From contig NZ_CP014608.1 of the NCBI RefSeq assembly GCF_001586165.1, positions 434,001 to 498,000 on the forward strand: DNA of 64,000 nt, read 5' to 3'. The notes below the pieces were generated by a model, which ran no database searches, was not told where the DNA came from, and saw nothing but the letters and a program-made list of their open reading frames with translations. Shown piece after piece: positions 42,452-51,231 of the stretch. The DNA is from Obesumbacterium proteus (GTDB lineage: Bacteria; Pseudomonadota; Gammaproteobacteria; Enterobacterales; Enterobacteriaceae). Position numbers and translations under genes: made by a program. Position 1 is the first letter of the stretch, and each line of letters opens with the position of its first letter.

Positions 42452-44475
42452 TCAACCGCCGTTTTTAGCTTTCTCCATCATCGCCCGGATATTCGCGATG
42501 CTGGCCTGCCCTTTTTGCATCCTTTCCTGTGGGCTAACCACTTTGCGCTCGGTTTCCCAATTCAGATCGTCTTGCGGCAGTTCAAGCAAGAAGCGGCTCG
42601 GTTCTGGACGCACTAACTCGCCATATTGGCGACGTTCGCGGCACAGCGTGAACACCAGCTCTTTTTGTGCACGAGTAATGCCTACATAGGCTAAGCGGCG
42701 CTCCTCATCGACATTGTCCTCATCGATGCTGCTTTGGTGTGGCAATAATCCCTCTTCCATCCCCACCAAATACACATAGGGAAATTCAAGTCCTTTAGAG
42801 GCATGCAGCGTCATAAGCTGGACCTGATCGGCTTCATCTTCGCTTTCGCCACGCTCCATCATATCGCGCAGGGTAAAACGAGTGACGACCTGAGTGAGCG
42901 TCATGGGCTCATCAATATCGCTACCATCCAGCATTTCCGTCATCCAGCTAAACAGCTGATTAACGTTTTTCATCCGCATTTCAGCCGCTTTCGGGCTGGG
43001 TGATGTTTCAAACAGCCAGCTTTCATAGTCAACGCCGTGAATAAGATCGCGCACCGCAGCGATCGGCTCACGTTCAGACAGCGTGGAAATTTCCTGCATC
43101 CAGTGGGTAAACCGCTGTAGTGATTCTAAGCCGCGCCCAGTCAGCGTTTGGCTCAGGCCAAAATCAAAGCTAGCGCGGAACAAACTGATACCACGGTGGT
43201 TAGCCCATTCACCCAGTTTTTGCAGCGTCGCAGGGCCAATCTCACGCCTTGGGGTATTTACGATGCGTAAAAATGCGCTGTCGTCGTCTGGGTTGGTCAA
43301 CACACGGAGATAAGCCAGCAAATCTTTAATTTCTGGACGCGAGAAGAACGACGTACCGCCAGAGATACGATATGGAATACGGTTTTGCATCAGCATCTTT
43401 TCAAACACGCGTGACTGATGGTTACCGCGATACAAAATCGCATAGTCGCTATAGGAGGTTTTATTAATAAAGTGATGAGCGATTAGCTCACCGACCACGC
43501 GTTCAGCCTCGTGATCTTCATTATTTGCCGTAATAATTTTCAGCTCTTCGCCGTAGCCAAGCTCAGAAAAAAGCCGTTTCTCAAAACGTGCGGGTTATTG
43601 GCGATCAAAATATTGGCAGACTTCAAGATACGCTGAGATGAACGATAGTTCTGCTCCAGCTTTATCACCTGCAAAGCCGGAAAGTCTTCTTTAAGCAACA
43701 CCAAGTTTTGCGGTCGAGCGCCACGCCACGAGTAAATCGACTGATCGTCATCGCCCACCACGGTAAAACGCGCACGATTTCCCACCAGCAGTTTTACCAG
43801 CTCATACTGGCTGGTATTGGTATCTTGATACTCATCCACCAGCAGATAACGAATACGCTGCTGCCAGCGTTCACGCACCTCTTCGTTGCTACGCAACAGA
43901 AGCGTTGGCAACAGGATGAGGTCATCAAAATCCAGCACGTTGCAGGCTTTTAGCTGCGCGTCATACAGCTGATAGCAGTGCACAAACAGCTTATCGCGCT
44001 CAGAAAATGCATGAACCGCAGCCTGTTTGGGATCGATCAGATCGTTTTTCCAATTTGAGATCGTCGAAATTAGCTGTTTGAGCAGACCTTTGTCTTTCTC
44101 GAGCCATTGTTCAGTCAAATCCGTCAGCAAAGCCAACTGATCCTGATCGTCGAATAATGAAAAATTAGCCTTCATTCCCAAGGCTTTGTATTCACGTTTG
44201 ATAATCTCCAATCCCAATGTATGGAAAGTAGAAATCATCAGACCGCGTGCTTCTTTACGCCCGAGCGTTTGCGCCACGCGCTCTTTCATCTCGCGAGCGG
44301 CTTTATTGGTAAACGTCACGGCGGCGATATGGCGTGCTTGATAGCCACATTCTCGGATCAGATGCGCAATTTTGTTGGTAATAACACGGGTCTTACCCGA
44401 ACCGGCACCAGCCAGAACTAAACAAGGACCTGTAACAAATTCGACAGCCTGCTGCTGACCGGGATTTAAACGCAT
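42452..44475 (-). pseudogene. rep: ATP-dependent DNA helicase Rep, apparent single-base frameshift
   Basis: Superfamily 1 helicase for replication restart and clearing proteins from DNA. The N-terminal part (MRLNPGQQQAVEFV, AGAGSGKT, VDEYQDTN, GDDDQSIYSWRGA) reads to NNPHV and then shifts; the rest (continuing ELGYGEELK..., GNHQSR, TLHASKGLEFPYVYLVGMEEG, YVGITRAQKEL) is intact in the next frame. One extra T in the T4 run at 43583-43586 restores V-F-E-K-R and a protein of about 674 aa (E. coli 673). No other damage is visible, so a sequencing deletion is plausible. Minus strand, downstream of the DauR-like regulator. Confidence 0.9.
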
Positions 44476-44555
44476 GGATGACTTAACCTGAAATATGATG
44501 GCGACAAGATAACAACGAGTACGGGGCGAATTGTAGCAGAAACCCAGCGGTGAAA

Positions 44556-45233
44556 TTACACTCCGCGCGTTGGTTCCACCTTCAATGCGTTATATACCGA
44601 GGCACGAGAAATCCCCAGCTCATCGGCCACGATTTTCGCAGCGCCTCGCAGTTGTAAAAGACCAGATGTCGCTAAGTGACGAATCAATACCTTACGCTGT
44701 GGAGCTGAAAGCGCCCGCGGTTGACTCGACATCGCCGCCGCATAATCTTCGATGGCACGCTTCACGTCCTTCGAGCCGAAACTACTGCGCAAACTTTCCT
44801 GCGTCGGTGCCTGTTCGCTGTCTACTGACGTCAATTGCGACAACACACGCTGAACTGAATCAAGCAGAGAAACATCCATATTCAGGCATAACGCCGCCAC
44901 GTATTCGCCCTGACTGTTACGCAGACCAATCGACGTACTTTTTGCTGGTCGACCATCGGGGAATCGGTTGCCGTAGTTTTGCACCACGTCTGGATACTGA
45001 GGATCGCGTATACGCGCCAGCCCCATTTCCGTTGATGGATCGCCGATTTTGCGCCCAGAAAGGGGCTGCTCTATCGCCACAATGGAATGTAGAGGGTTAC
45101 AGAGATCGTGCAAAACGACCTCGCAGGTTGGGGCAAACATTTCACCCAATGCCTTAGCAATTTTGGCCCCTTCACGCAGCAATAGCTGGTTCTCGCTTAA
45201 GGTTTCTATCGGGATCTCTTCATTATTTTTCAT
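44556..45233 (-). CDS. DauR/YheO-family transcriptional regulator
   Basis: 225 aa: N-terminal PAS-like YheO domain (residues about 20-140; LGEMFAPTCEVVLHDL, SIVAIE, KSTSIGLRNSQGEYVAALCLNMDVS) and a C-terminal helix-turn-helix (APQRKVLIRHLATSGLLQLRGAAKIVADELGISRASVYNAL). Same architecture as Pseudomonas DauR, which controls D-arginine catabolism. It is divergent from the ammonia-lyase/RidA pair, which it probably controls; a short palindrome lies between them. Not a gene of this location in E. coli. Confidence 0.88.
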   Translation of the reverse strand: MKNNEEIPIETLSENQLLLREGAKIAKALGEMFAPTCEVVLHDLCNPLHSIVAIEQPLSGRKIGDPSTEMGLARIRDPQYPDVVQNYGNRFPDGRPAKSTSIGLRNSQGEYVAALCLNMDVSLLDSVQRVLSQLTSVDSEQAPTQESLRSSFGSKDVKRAIEDYAAAMSSQPRALSAPQRKVLIRHLATSGLLQLRGAAKIVADELGISRASVYNALKVEPTRGV

Positions 45234-45262
45234 ATAGCGCTTTCCTTTTTATTTTACTGATC

Positions 45263-45276
45263 GTATAAAATTATAC
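45263..45276. promoter_or_regulatory. palindrome in the regulator/ammonia-lyase divergent region
   Basis: GTATAA-AA-TTATAC, a 6-bp perfect inverted repeat with 2-bp spacer, 29 bp before the regulator start and 37 bp before the ammonia-lyase ATG. A good candidate operator for the DauR-like protein, although AT-rich promoter elements could produce it by chance. Confidence 0.45.
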
Positions 45277-45313
45277 AAAATGACAAAGCAAATTGCACCC
45301 CGAGGAGAAAATC

Positions 45314-46300
45314 ATGCCCCTGTTACCCATGGCAGTCAGCGCAGATGATGTGCGTGAAGCTGCAAATATCATTAAAGCAGCAGCGCACCGCACGCCGGTT
45401 CTGACCTCTACTCAAGCCGACGCTTTAACCGGCGCAAGTCTGTTTTTTAAGTGTGAAAACTACCAGCGTATTGGCGCATTTAAATTCCGCGGCGCTTATA
45501 ACGCGATAAGCCATTTGACGCCGGAGCAAAAGAAAAGCGGTGTTGTCGCATTCTCCTCTGGGAACCATGCTCAGGCGATGGCGTTAGCGGCTCGTGAGCT
45601 CAACGTTCCTGTCACTATCGTAATGCCACACGATGCACCCGCGGCTAAACTCGCCGCCACACGTGGATACGGGGCCGAAGTTATTATTTACAATCGCCAA
45701 ACCGAAGATCGTGAAGCGATCGCCGCCGATCTGGCAGCCAAACGTGGTTTAAGTATTATTCCTCCTTACAACCATCCCCACGTAATTGCAGGCCAAGGCA
45801 CCTCCGCGCTGGAATTATTCGAAGAGGTTGGTGAACTCGATTTCTTGTTCGTCTGTACCGGCGGCGGCGGACTGCTTTCTGGATGCGCAATCGCCGCGAA
45901 GCATATGGCACCAAACTGCCGTATCTTTGGCGTTGAACCTGAAGCGGGCAATGACGTTCAGCAATCGCTGCGTTCGGGTGAACGTGTAAGCATTGCGGTT
46001 CCCAATACCATTGCCGATGGCGCGCAAACCCAATGCGTCGGTGAGCTCACCTTCCCAATCATTCGTAATTTCGTTGAAGATATTCTTACCGTGAGTGATC
46101 AGCAGCTATGCGATCAAATGCGGTTCTTCATGGAAAGAATGAAAATTGTCGTTGAGCCGACAGGGTGTTTAGCCGCTGCCGCCGCAATGAGTGGCGCCAT
46201 CGATATTCGCGGAGCACGCGTGGGGATTATCGTCAGCGGAGGCAACGTGGATGCTGAGTCCTATGCTGATTTCCTCAAGCGCGGGAACAACATACTATGA
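45314..46300 (+). CDS. PLP-dependent threonine/serine dehydratase-like ammonia-lyase
   Basis: 328-aa fold-type II PLP enzyme with a single catalytic domain and no C-terminal ACT domain. Start at ATG 45314 with GAGGAG upstream. PLP lysine K57 in GAFKFRGAYN, SSGNHAQAMALAA, and the phosphate-binding loop TGGGGLLSG. The compact form and motifs are closest in my judgement to the threo-3-hydroxyaspartate ammonia-lyase/serine racemase group rather than biosynthetic IlvA, a second copy of which is at 49.7 kb. Overlaps the RidA-type gene by 4 bp, so the pair is translationally coupled. Confidence 0.85.
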   Translation: MPLLPMAVSADDVREAANIIKAAAHRTPVLTSTQADALTGASLFFKCENYQRIGAFKFRGAYNAISHLTPEQKKSGVVAFSSGNHAQAMALAARELNVPVTIVMPHDAPAAKLAATRGYGAEVIIYNRQTEDREAIAADLAAKRGLSIIPPYNHPHVIAGQGTSALELFEEVGELDFLFVCTGGGGLLSGCAIAAKHMAPNCRIFGVEPEAGNDVQQSLRSGERVSIAVPNTIADGAQTQCVGELTFPIIRNFVEDILTVSDQQLCDQMRFFMERMKIVVEPTGCLAAAAAMSGAIDIRGARVGIIVSGGNVDAESYADFLKRGNNIL

Positions 46301-46677
46301 AAATCATCCATTCAGATCGGTTACCCACACCCGGTGGGCATTATTCACCCGCGATCATTTCCGGTAACAGCCTGTATATCTCAGGGCAATTACCCATTTC
46401 GCTTACAAGCCCACGGCCGCAGGGTGAATTAGCTGAACAGGCGCAGACCGTTTTTAACAATATCGACATCCTGTTAGATACGGCTGGAATTAATAAACGA
46501 CATCTGGTGAATGTGCAGGTCTATCTCAGTGATGTCGCATTATGGCCAGAATTTAATCGACTTTATGCACAGTGGATAGGCGATCACCGCCCCGCTCGTA
46601 CCGTCGTGCCATGTTCTGCACTGCATTATGGAGCACTGCTGGAAATGAGCGCCATTGCGGAAATAGCCCTAGGCTGA
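46297..46677 (+). CDS. RidA-family enamine/imine deaminase
   Basis: 126-aa YjgF/YER057c/UK114 family protein. Family members hydrolyse reactive 2-aminoacrylate or other enamines released by PLP dehydratases. The key carboxylate-binding arginine is R101 in HRPARTVVPC, with SGQLPIS near the N-terminus and EMSAIAEIA at the end. ATGA overlap with the ammonia-lyase gene strongly suggests it processes that enzyme's product. Distinct from the house-keeping RidA, which lies elsewhere in enterobacteria. Confidence 0.9.
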   Translation: MKIIHSDRLPTPGGHYSPAIISGNSLYISGQLPISLTSPRPQGELAEQAQTVFNNIDILLDTAGINKRHLVNVQVYLSDVALWPEFNRLYAQWIGDHRPARTVVPCSALHYGALLEMSAIAEIALG

Positions 46678-46724
46678 GTACACTAGGGAAAATTTCTCTA
46701 ATGCCTTCATCTGGAGTATCCCCG

Positions 46725-47006
46725 ATGGCTAAAAACGCGGCAGCATTGCATATCCTTGTAAAGGAAGAAAAACAGGCTCTGGATCTTCTTGAGCAGCTCA
46801 AAAACGGCGGCGATTTCGAGAAGCTGGCTAAGAAGCATTCAATCTGCCCGTCAGGCAAAAAAGGCGGTCATTTGGGTGAATTCCGTCAGGGTCAGATGGT
46901 TCCTGCGTTCGATAAAGTGGTGTTCTCCTGCCCGCTGATAGAGCCTTATGGCCCGCTGCATACCCAGTTTGGCTATCACATCATCAAAGTGCTTTATCGT
47001 AACTAG
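46725..47006 (+). CDS. ppiC: peptidyl-prolyl cis-trans isomerase C (parvulin)
   Basis: Single-domain cytosolic parvulin, 93 aa as in E. coli. CTGGAG eight bases before ATG 46725 supports this start; a longer frame upstream is spurious overlap with the RidA gene. Parvulin core: ALHILVKEEKQALDLLEQLKNGGDFEKLAKKHS, GGHLGEFRQGQMVPAFDKVVFS, TQFGYHIIKVL. Convergent with ilvC across a shared terminator. Confidence 0.96.
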   Translation: MAKNAAALHILVKEEKQALDLLEQLKNGGDFEKLAKKHSICPSGKKGGHLGEFRQGQMVPAFDKVVFSCPLIEPYGPLHTQFGYHIIKVLYRN

Positions 47007-47022
47007 TTTAGATGTAAGCAAT

Positions 47023-47048
47023 AAAAAAGGCGCCTAGGCGCCTTTTTT
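47023..47048. terminator. bidirectional terminator between ppiC and ilvC
   Basis: Near-perfect palindrome AAAAAAGGCGCC TA GGCGCC TTTTTT; gives a GC-rich hairpin with a T-tract on both strands. Confidence 0.92.
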
Positions 47049-47074
47049 GCTATTTTTTTTGCGATATCGCGAAA

Positions 47075-48556
47075 TTAACCCGCAACGGCAATACGCTTCA
47101 TATCTTTCATATAGCCACGCAATTTATGGCCGACGGCTTCAATTGGATGGTTGCGAATCGCTTCGTTCACATCGCGCAGTTGGGCATTATCCACCGCCGT
47201 AGTGGTACCTGCTGCTTTGCCTAAGTCGCCGGTTTGCAGAGAAGCCATGAATTTCTCTTTCAGCAAAGGCACTGCCGCATTAGCAAACAGATAGTTACCG
47301 TACTCCGCAGTATCAGAGATAACCACGTTCATTTCATACAGACGTTTACGCGCAATGGTATTCGCGATCAGCGGCAGCTCGTGCAGCGATTCGTAATAAG
47401 CAGACTCTTCAATGATGCCGGAAGCCACCATGGTTTCAAACGCCAGCTCAACGCCTGCTTTTACCATCGCAATCATCAGAACGCCTTGGTCGAAGTAATC
47501 CTGCTCGGCGATTTTGCCTTCAAACTGTGGTGCAGTTTCAAACGCGGTTTTGCCGGTTTCTTCGCGCCATGTCAGCAGTTTGATATCGTCTTCAGCCCAG
47601 TCCGCCATCATGCCACCCGAGAACGCGCCAGAAATGATGTCATCCATATGTTTTTGGAACAGCGGAGCCATAATTTCTTTCAGTTGCTCTGACAGTGCGT
47701 ATGCGCGCAGCTTAGCAGGGTTGGATAAACGATCCATCATCAGCGTGATGCCGCCCTGTTTCAGTGCTTCGGTAATGGTTTCCCAACCGAACTGAACCAG
47801 CTTTTCGGCATAAGCAGGTTCAGTCCCCTCAGACACCAGTTTATCGAAACACAGCAGTGAACCCGCTTGTAACATGCCACACAGAATAGTTTGCTCGCCC
47901 ATCAGGTCAGATTTTACTTCTGCAACGAAAGAGGACTCCAGAACACCGGCACGATGACCGCCGGTTGCCGCCGCCCACGCTTTGGCTATCGCCATGCCTT
48001 CGCCTTTAGGATCGTTTTCTGGGTGAACCGCAATCAGAGTCGGTACACCAAAGCCACGCTTATATTCTTCACGTACTTCAGTTCCCGGGCATTTCGGTGC
48101 CACCATCACAACGGTGATGTCCTTACGAATTTGCTCGCCAACTTCAACAATGTTGAAACCATGCGAATAGCCCAACGCCGCACCGTCTTTCATCAAAGGC
48201 TGAACCGCTTTCACAACCGCAGAATGCTGTTTGTCAGGTGTCAGGTTAACCACCAGATCGGCCTGTGGGATCAATTCTTCGTAGGTGCCAACTTTAAAGC
48301 CATTTTCAGTTGCTTTGCGCCATGATGCGCGCTTCTCAGCAATCGCCTCAGCACGCAATGCGTAGGCCACATCCAGACCCGAGTCACGCATGTTCAAACC
48401 TTGGTTCAAACCCTGCGCACCACAGCCAACGATCACCACTTTTTTACCTTTCAGGTATCCCGCTTCATCGGCAAATTCTTCGCGTCCCATAAAGCGACAC
48501 TTACCCAGTTGCGCCAGCTGCTGACGCAGGTTCAATGTGTTGAAATAATTAGCCAT
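47075..48556 (-). CDS. ilvC: ketol-acid reductoisomerase IlvC
   Basis: NADPH- and Mg2+-dependent isomeroreductase, second common step of isoleucine/valine synthesis. The ATG at 48556 (MANYFNTLNLRQQLAQLGKC) has GGAG seven bases upstream and gives 493 aa (E. coli 491, class II long form); an upstream extension of 22 codons is not conserved. NADPH motif VVIVGCGAQGLNQG, PDKQHS, VMVAPKCPGTEVREEYKRGFGVP. Divergent from its activator gene ilvY. Confidence 0.97.
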   Translation of the reverse strand: MANYFNTLNLRQQLAQLGKCRFMGREEFADEAGYLKGKKVVIVGCGAQGLNQGLNMRDSGLDVAYALRAEAIAEKRASWRKATENGFKVGTYEELIPQADLVVNLTPDKQHSAVVKAVQPLMKDGAALGYSHGFNIVEVGEQIRKDITVVMVAPKCPGTEVREEYKRGFGVPTLIAVHPENDPKGEGMAIAKAWAAATGGHRAGVLESSFVAEVKSDLMGEQTILCGMLQAGSLLCFDKLVSEGTEPAYAEKLVQFGWETITEALKQGGITLMMDRLSNPAKLRAYALSEQLKEIMAPLFQKHMDDIISGAFSGGMMADWAEDDIKLLTWREETGKTAFETAPQFEGKIAEQDYFDQGVLMIAMVKAGVELAFETMVASGIIEESAYYESLHELPLIANTIARKRLYEMNVVISDTAEYGNYLFANAAVPLLKEKFMASLQTGDLGKAAGTTTAVDNAQLRDVNEAIRNHPIEAVGHKLRGYMKDMKRIAVAG

Positions 48557-48631
48557 GGTTTGCTCCATTGTTTGGTTGTTTGACGTTGTGTTTTCGCTCA
48601 AAGGCGACGTCTGCAAGTTCATTATTTTTTA

Positions 48632-48657
48632 CTTCCCCACCTGTCTATTGGGGAGGT
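48632..48657. promoter_or_regulatory. hairpin in the ilvC 5' region
   Basis: Stem CTTCCCC / GGGGAGG (one G-U pair) with an 11-nt loop, 76 bp or more before the ilvC ATG. It resembles the C-rich/G-rich hairpins found at convergent junctions, but here is in a divergent region. Confidence 0.35.
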
Positions 48658-48730
48658 TCTCATCGAGGAGAATGAATCCATCATATGATAGGATTTGTAT
48701 TGCTTAAATTGATATATTACGAAGATGTCA

Positions 48731-48745
48731 TTGCATTTTTTGCAA
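48731..48745. promoter_or_regulatory. candidate IlvY operator
   Basis: TTGCA-TTTTT-TGCAA, a perfect 5-bp inverted repeat just upstream of ilvY, with a related TATTGC...TTGATAT sequence about 20-35 bp further left. E. coli IlvY binds two operators of TTGC/GCAA character in this divergent region and activates ilvC when bound to acetohydroxy acids. Confidence 0.55.
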
Positions 48746-48766
48746 CGTAATGAGCGGAAATCACCC

Positions 48767-49648
48767 ATGGATCTTCGAGACTTAAAATTATTTCTTCATC
48801 TGGCTGACTCGCGCCATTTTAGCCGCACCGCACAGGCGGTACATGTGAGTCCCTCAACGCTTTCTCGCCAGATACAACGGCTGGAAGATGAACTCGGGCA
48901 ACCGCTCTTTCTACGCGATAATCGCGATGTACGCCTTACCAGCGCAGGCGAACAGCTCAAAACATTTGCTCAGCAAACGCTGTTGCAATATCAGCAGCTG
49001 CGTAACGCTCTCGGTCAAACGGGCCCTGCATTAACCGGCGAACTGCGTCTGTTCTGCTCGGTAACCGCGGCCTATAGCCATTTGCCTTCTGTGCTCGATC
49101 GCTTCCGAGCGTTGCATCCACTGGTTGAAATCAAGCTCACGACCGGCGACGCCGCCGACGCCGTCAGCAAAATACAGTCAGACGAAGCCGATCTCGGCAT
49201 CGCAGGCCGACCAGAAACGCTGCCCACCAGCATTGAGTTCACCAAAATTGGTGAAATACCGCTGCGCTTGATTGCACCAGCGCTCCCGTGCCATGTCCGC
49301 ACGCTAGCGCTAGTCGAGCACCCGGACTGGTCACAAATTCCATTTATCCTGCCGGAACATGGTCCGTCGCGTCAGCGAATAGACCTGTGGTTTCGTAGAC
49401 AAAAAATCAGCAATCCGCAGATTTACGCTACCGTTTCGGGTCATGAAGCGATTGTCTCCATGGTCGCTCTTGGCTGTGGCATCGCCCTGCTGCCCGACGT
49501 AGTTTTAGATAACAGCCCTGAATCTATTCGCGCACGTATTACCGAACTCGACCACGTGGCGATGGTGGCACCTTTTGAACTCGGCGTTTGTGTACAGAAA
49601 AAACGCCTAGAAGAACCGCTCATTCATGCATTCTGGCAACTGTTATAG
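48767..49648 (+). CDS. ilvY: LysR-family activator of ilvC, IlvY
   Basis: 293 aa (E. coli 297). Start at ATG 48767 (MDLRDLKLFLHLADSRHF). N-terminal winged helix-turn-helix with FSRTAQAVHVSPSTLSRQIQRLEDELGQPLF; effector domain with LFCSVTAAYSHLPSVLDRFRALHPLVEIKLTTGDAADAV, GHEAIVSMVALGCGIALLPDVVL. Divergent from ilvC, convergent with ilvA with only 21 bp between stops. Confidence 0.96.
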   Translation: MDLRDLKLFLHLADSRHFSRTAQAVHVSPSTLSRQIQRLEDELGQPLFLRDNRDVRLTSAGEQLKTFAQQTLLQYQQLRNALGQTGPALTGELRLFCSVTAAYSHLPSVLDRFRALHPLVEIKLTTGDAADAVSKIQSDEADLGIAGRPETLPTSIEFTKIGEIPLRLIAPALPCHVRTLALVEHPDWSQIPFILPEHGPSRQRIDLWFRRQKISNPQIYATVSGHEAIVSMVALGCGIALLPDVVLDNSPESIRARITELDHVAMVAPFELGVCVQKKRLEEPLIHAFWQLL

Positions 49649-49669
49649 CCACTAGAACGCAATCGCCAA

Positions 49670-51229
49670 TTAGCCTTTCAAGAAGAAACGAAAAGCCGGA
49701 TTATCGGTTTCATCGTGGCATTCATAGCCAAGTTCATGCAGACGCGATTCGAAATTCGGATCGCTGTCTGCACGTTCAAACGCAGCAAGAACACGCCCAA
49801 AATCCGTACCATGGCTGCGATAGTGGAAAAGAGAAATATTCCAATGGGTGCCCAAAGTGCTTAAAAACTTCAGCAATGCGCCCGGTGACTCAGGAAATTC
49901 AAAGCTATAAAGACGCTCTTGTAGCGGCTTAGACGGACGGCCTCCGACCATATAGCGCACGTGCAGCTTCGCCATTTCGTCGTCGGAAAGGTCTACAACC
50001 TGATATCCACCGTCTTGCAACAGCGCCAAAATTTCCTGACGCTCTACCAAACCACGCGTTAAGCGTACACCTACAAAAATGCAGGCATTATCTGCATCGG
50101 CGTAGCGGTAGTTAAACTCCGTTACCGCTCGCCCGCCTAGCAACTGGCAGAATTTAAGGAAACTCCCCTGCTGCTCTGGAATGGTAACGGCCAACAGCGC
50201 TTCCCGTTGTTCACCCAGTTCACAGCGCTCAGAAACATAACGCAGGCCGTGGAAATTAAGATTCGCCCCAGACAGCACATGGGCCAAGCGTTCGCCCTGA
50301 ATCTGATGCTGTTGAACATACTTTTTCAGCCCTGCCAGCGCCAAAGCACCAGAGGGTTCTGCAACCGCACGCACATCTTCGAAAAGATCTTTTACCGCAG
50401 CGCAGATCGCATCACTATCCACGGTGATCACATCATCCAGATATTCACGACACAGACGGAAAGTTTCGTCACCGATGCGCTTAACGGCTACGCCTTCGGC
50501 AAATAACCCAACGCGGGCTAAATCCACCGGATGACCGGCATCCAGCGCGGCACGCAGACAAGCAGAATCTTCCGCTTCAACGCCGATCACTTTGATTTGT
50601 GGCATCAGCTGCTTGATCAGCACGGCCACGCCTGCGGCTAAACCGCCGCCGCCGACGGGGACAAATACACGATCCAGATGAGCATCTTGCTGCAATAACT
50701 CCATGGCCAAAGTACCTTGGCCAGCGATAACCGCAGGATGGTCAAAAGGAGGCACAAAAGTAAGATTTCTAGTTTTAGCTAATTCAATGGCATAGGCTTT
50801 GGCTTCGTCAAAGTTCGCACCGTACAGCACGGCCTCACCACCAAAACCTCGTACCGCGTCCACTTTAATGTCAGCGGTTGAAACCGGCATGACGATGGTG
50901 GATTTAATGCCTAAGCGTGAAGCAGAAAGCGCCACACCTTGTGCATGATTTCCTGCGGATGCCGTTACAACGCCGTGAGATTTTTGCTCTTCATTAAGAC
51001 CTGCAATCATCGCGTAGGCACCGCGCAGTTTGAAACTGTGTACGGGCTGGCGATCTTCGCGTTTCACTAAAATGGTATTGCCGACGCGTTCAGACAGTTT
51101 CGTCATGGTCTGCAATGGCGTGACCTGTGCGACCTCATAGACCGGCGCTCGAAGGACCGCGCGTAGGTATTCAGCCCCGCAGGGCTGGCTGGGCAGCACT
51201 TCTTTTTGCATATTTGTCGAGGAAGTCAT
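49670..51229 (-). CDS. ilvA: threonine ammonia-lyase, biosynthetic, IlvA
   Basis: Converts threonine to 2-oxobutanoate, first step of isoleucine synthesis, allosterically inhibited by isoleucine. 519 aa (E. coli 514). PLP lysine K67 in PVHSFKLRGAYA, SAGNHAQGVALS, PVGGGGLAAG, then two ACT-like regulatory domains (LLAVTIPEQQGSFLKFC; RLYSFEFPESPGALLKFL). Last gene of ilvGMEDA; starts 2 bp after ilvD. Confidence 0.97.
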   Translation of the reverse strand: MTSSTNMQKEVLPSQPCGAEYLRAVLRAPVYEVAQVTPLQTMTKLSERVGNTILVKREDRQPVHSFKLRGAYAMIAGLNEEQKSHGVVTASAGNHAQGVALSASRLGIKSTIVMPVSTADIKVDAVRGFGGEAVLYGANFDEAKAYAIELAKTRNLTFVPPFDHPAVIAGQGTLAMELLQQDAHLDRVFVPVGGGGLAAGVAVLIKQLMPQIKVIGVEAEDSACLRAALDAGHPVDLARVGLFAEGVAVKRIGDETFRLCREYLDDVITVDSDAICAAVKDLFEDVRAVAEPSGALALAGLKKYVQQHQIQGERLAHVLSGANLNFHGLRYVSERCELGEQREALLAVTIPEQQGSFLKFCQLLGGRAVTEFNYRYADADNACIFVGVRLTRGLVERQEILALLQDGGYQVVDLSDDEMAKLHVRYMVGGRPSKPLQERLYSFEFPESPGALLKFLSTLGTHWNISLFHYRSHGTDFGRVLAAFERADSDPNFESRLHELGYECHDETDNPAFRFFLKG

Positions 51230-51231
51230 GA

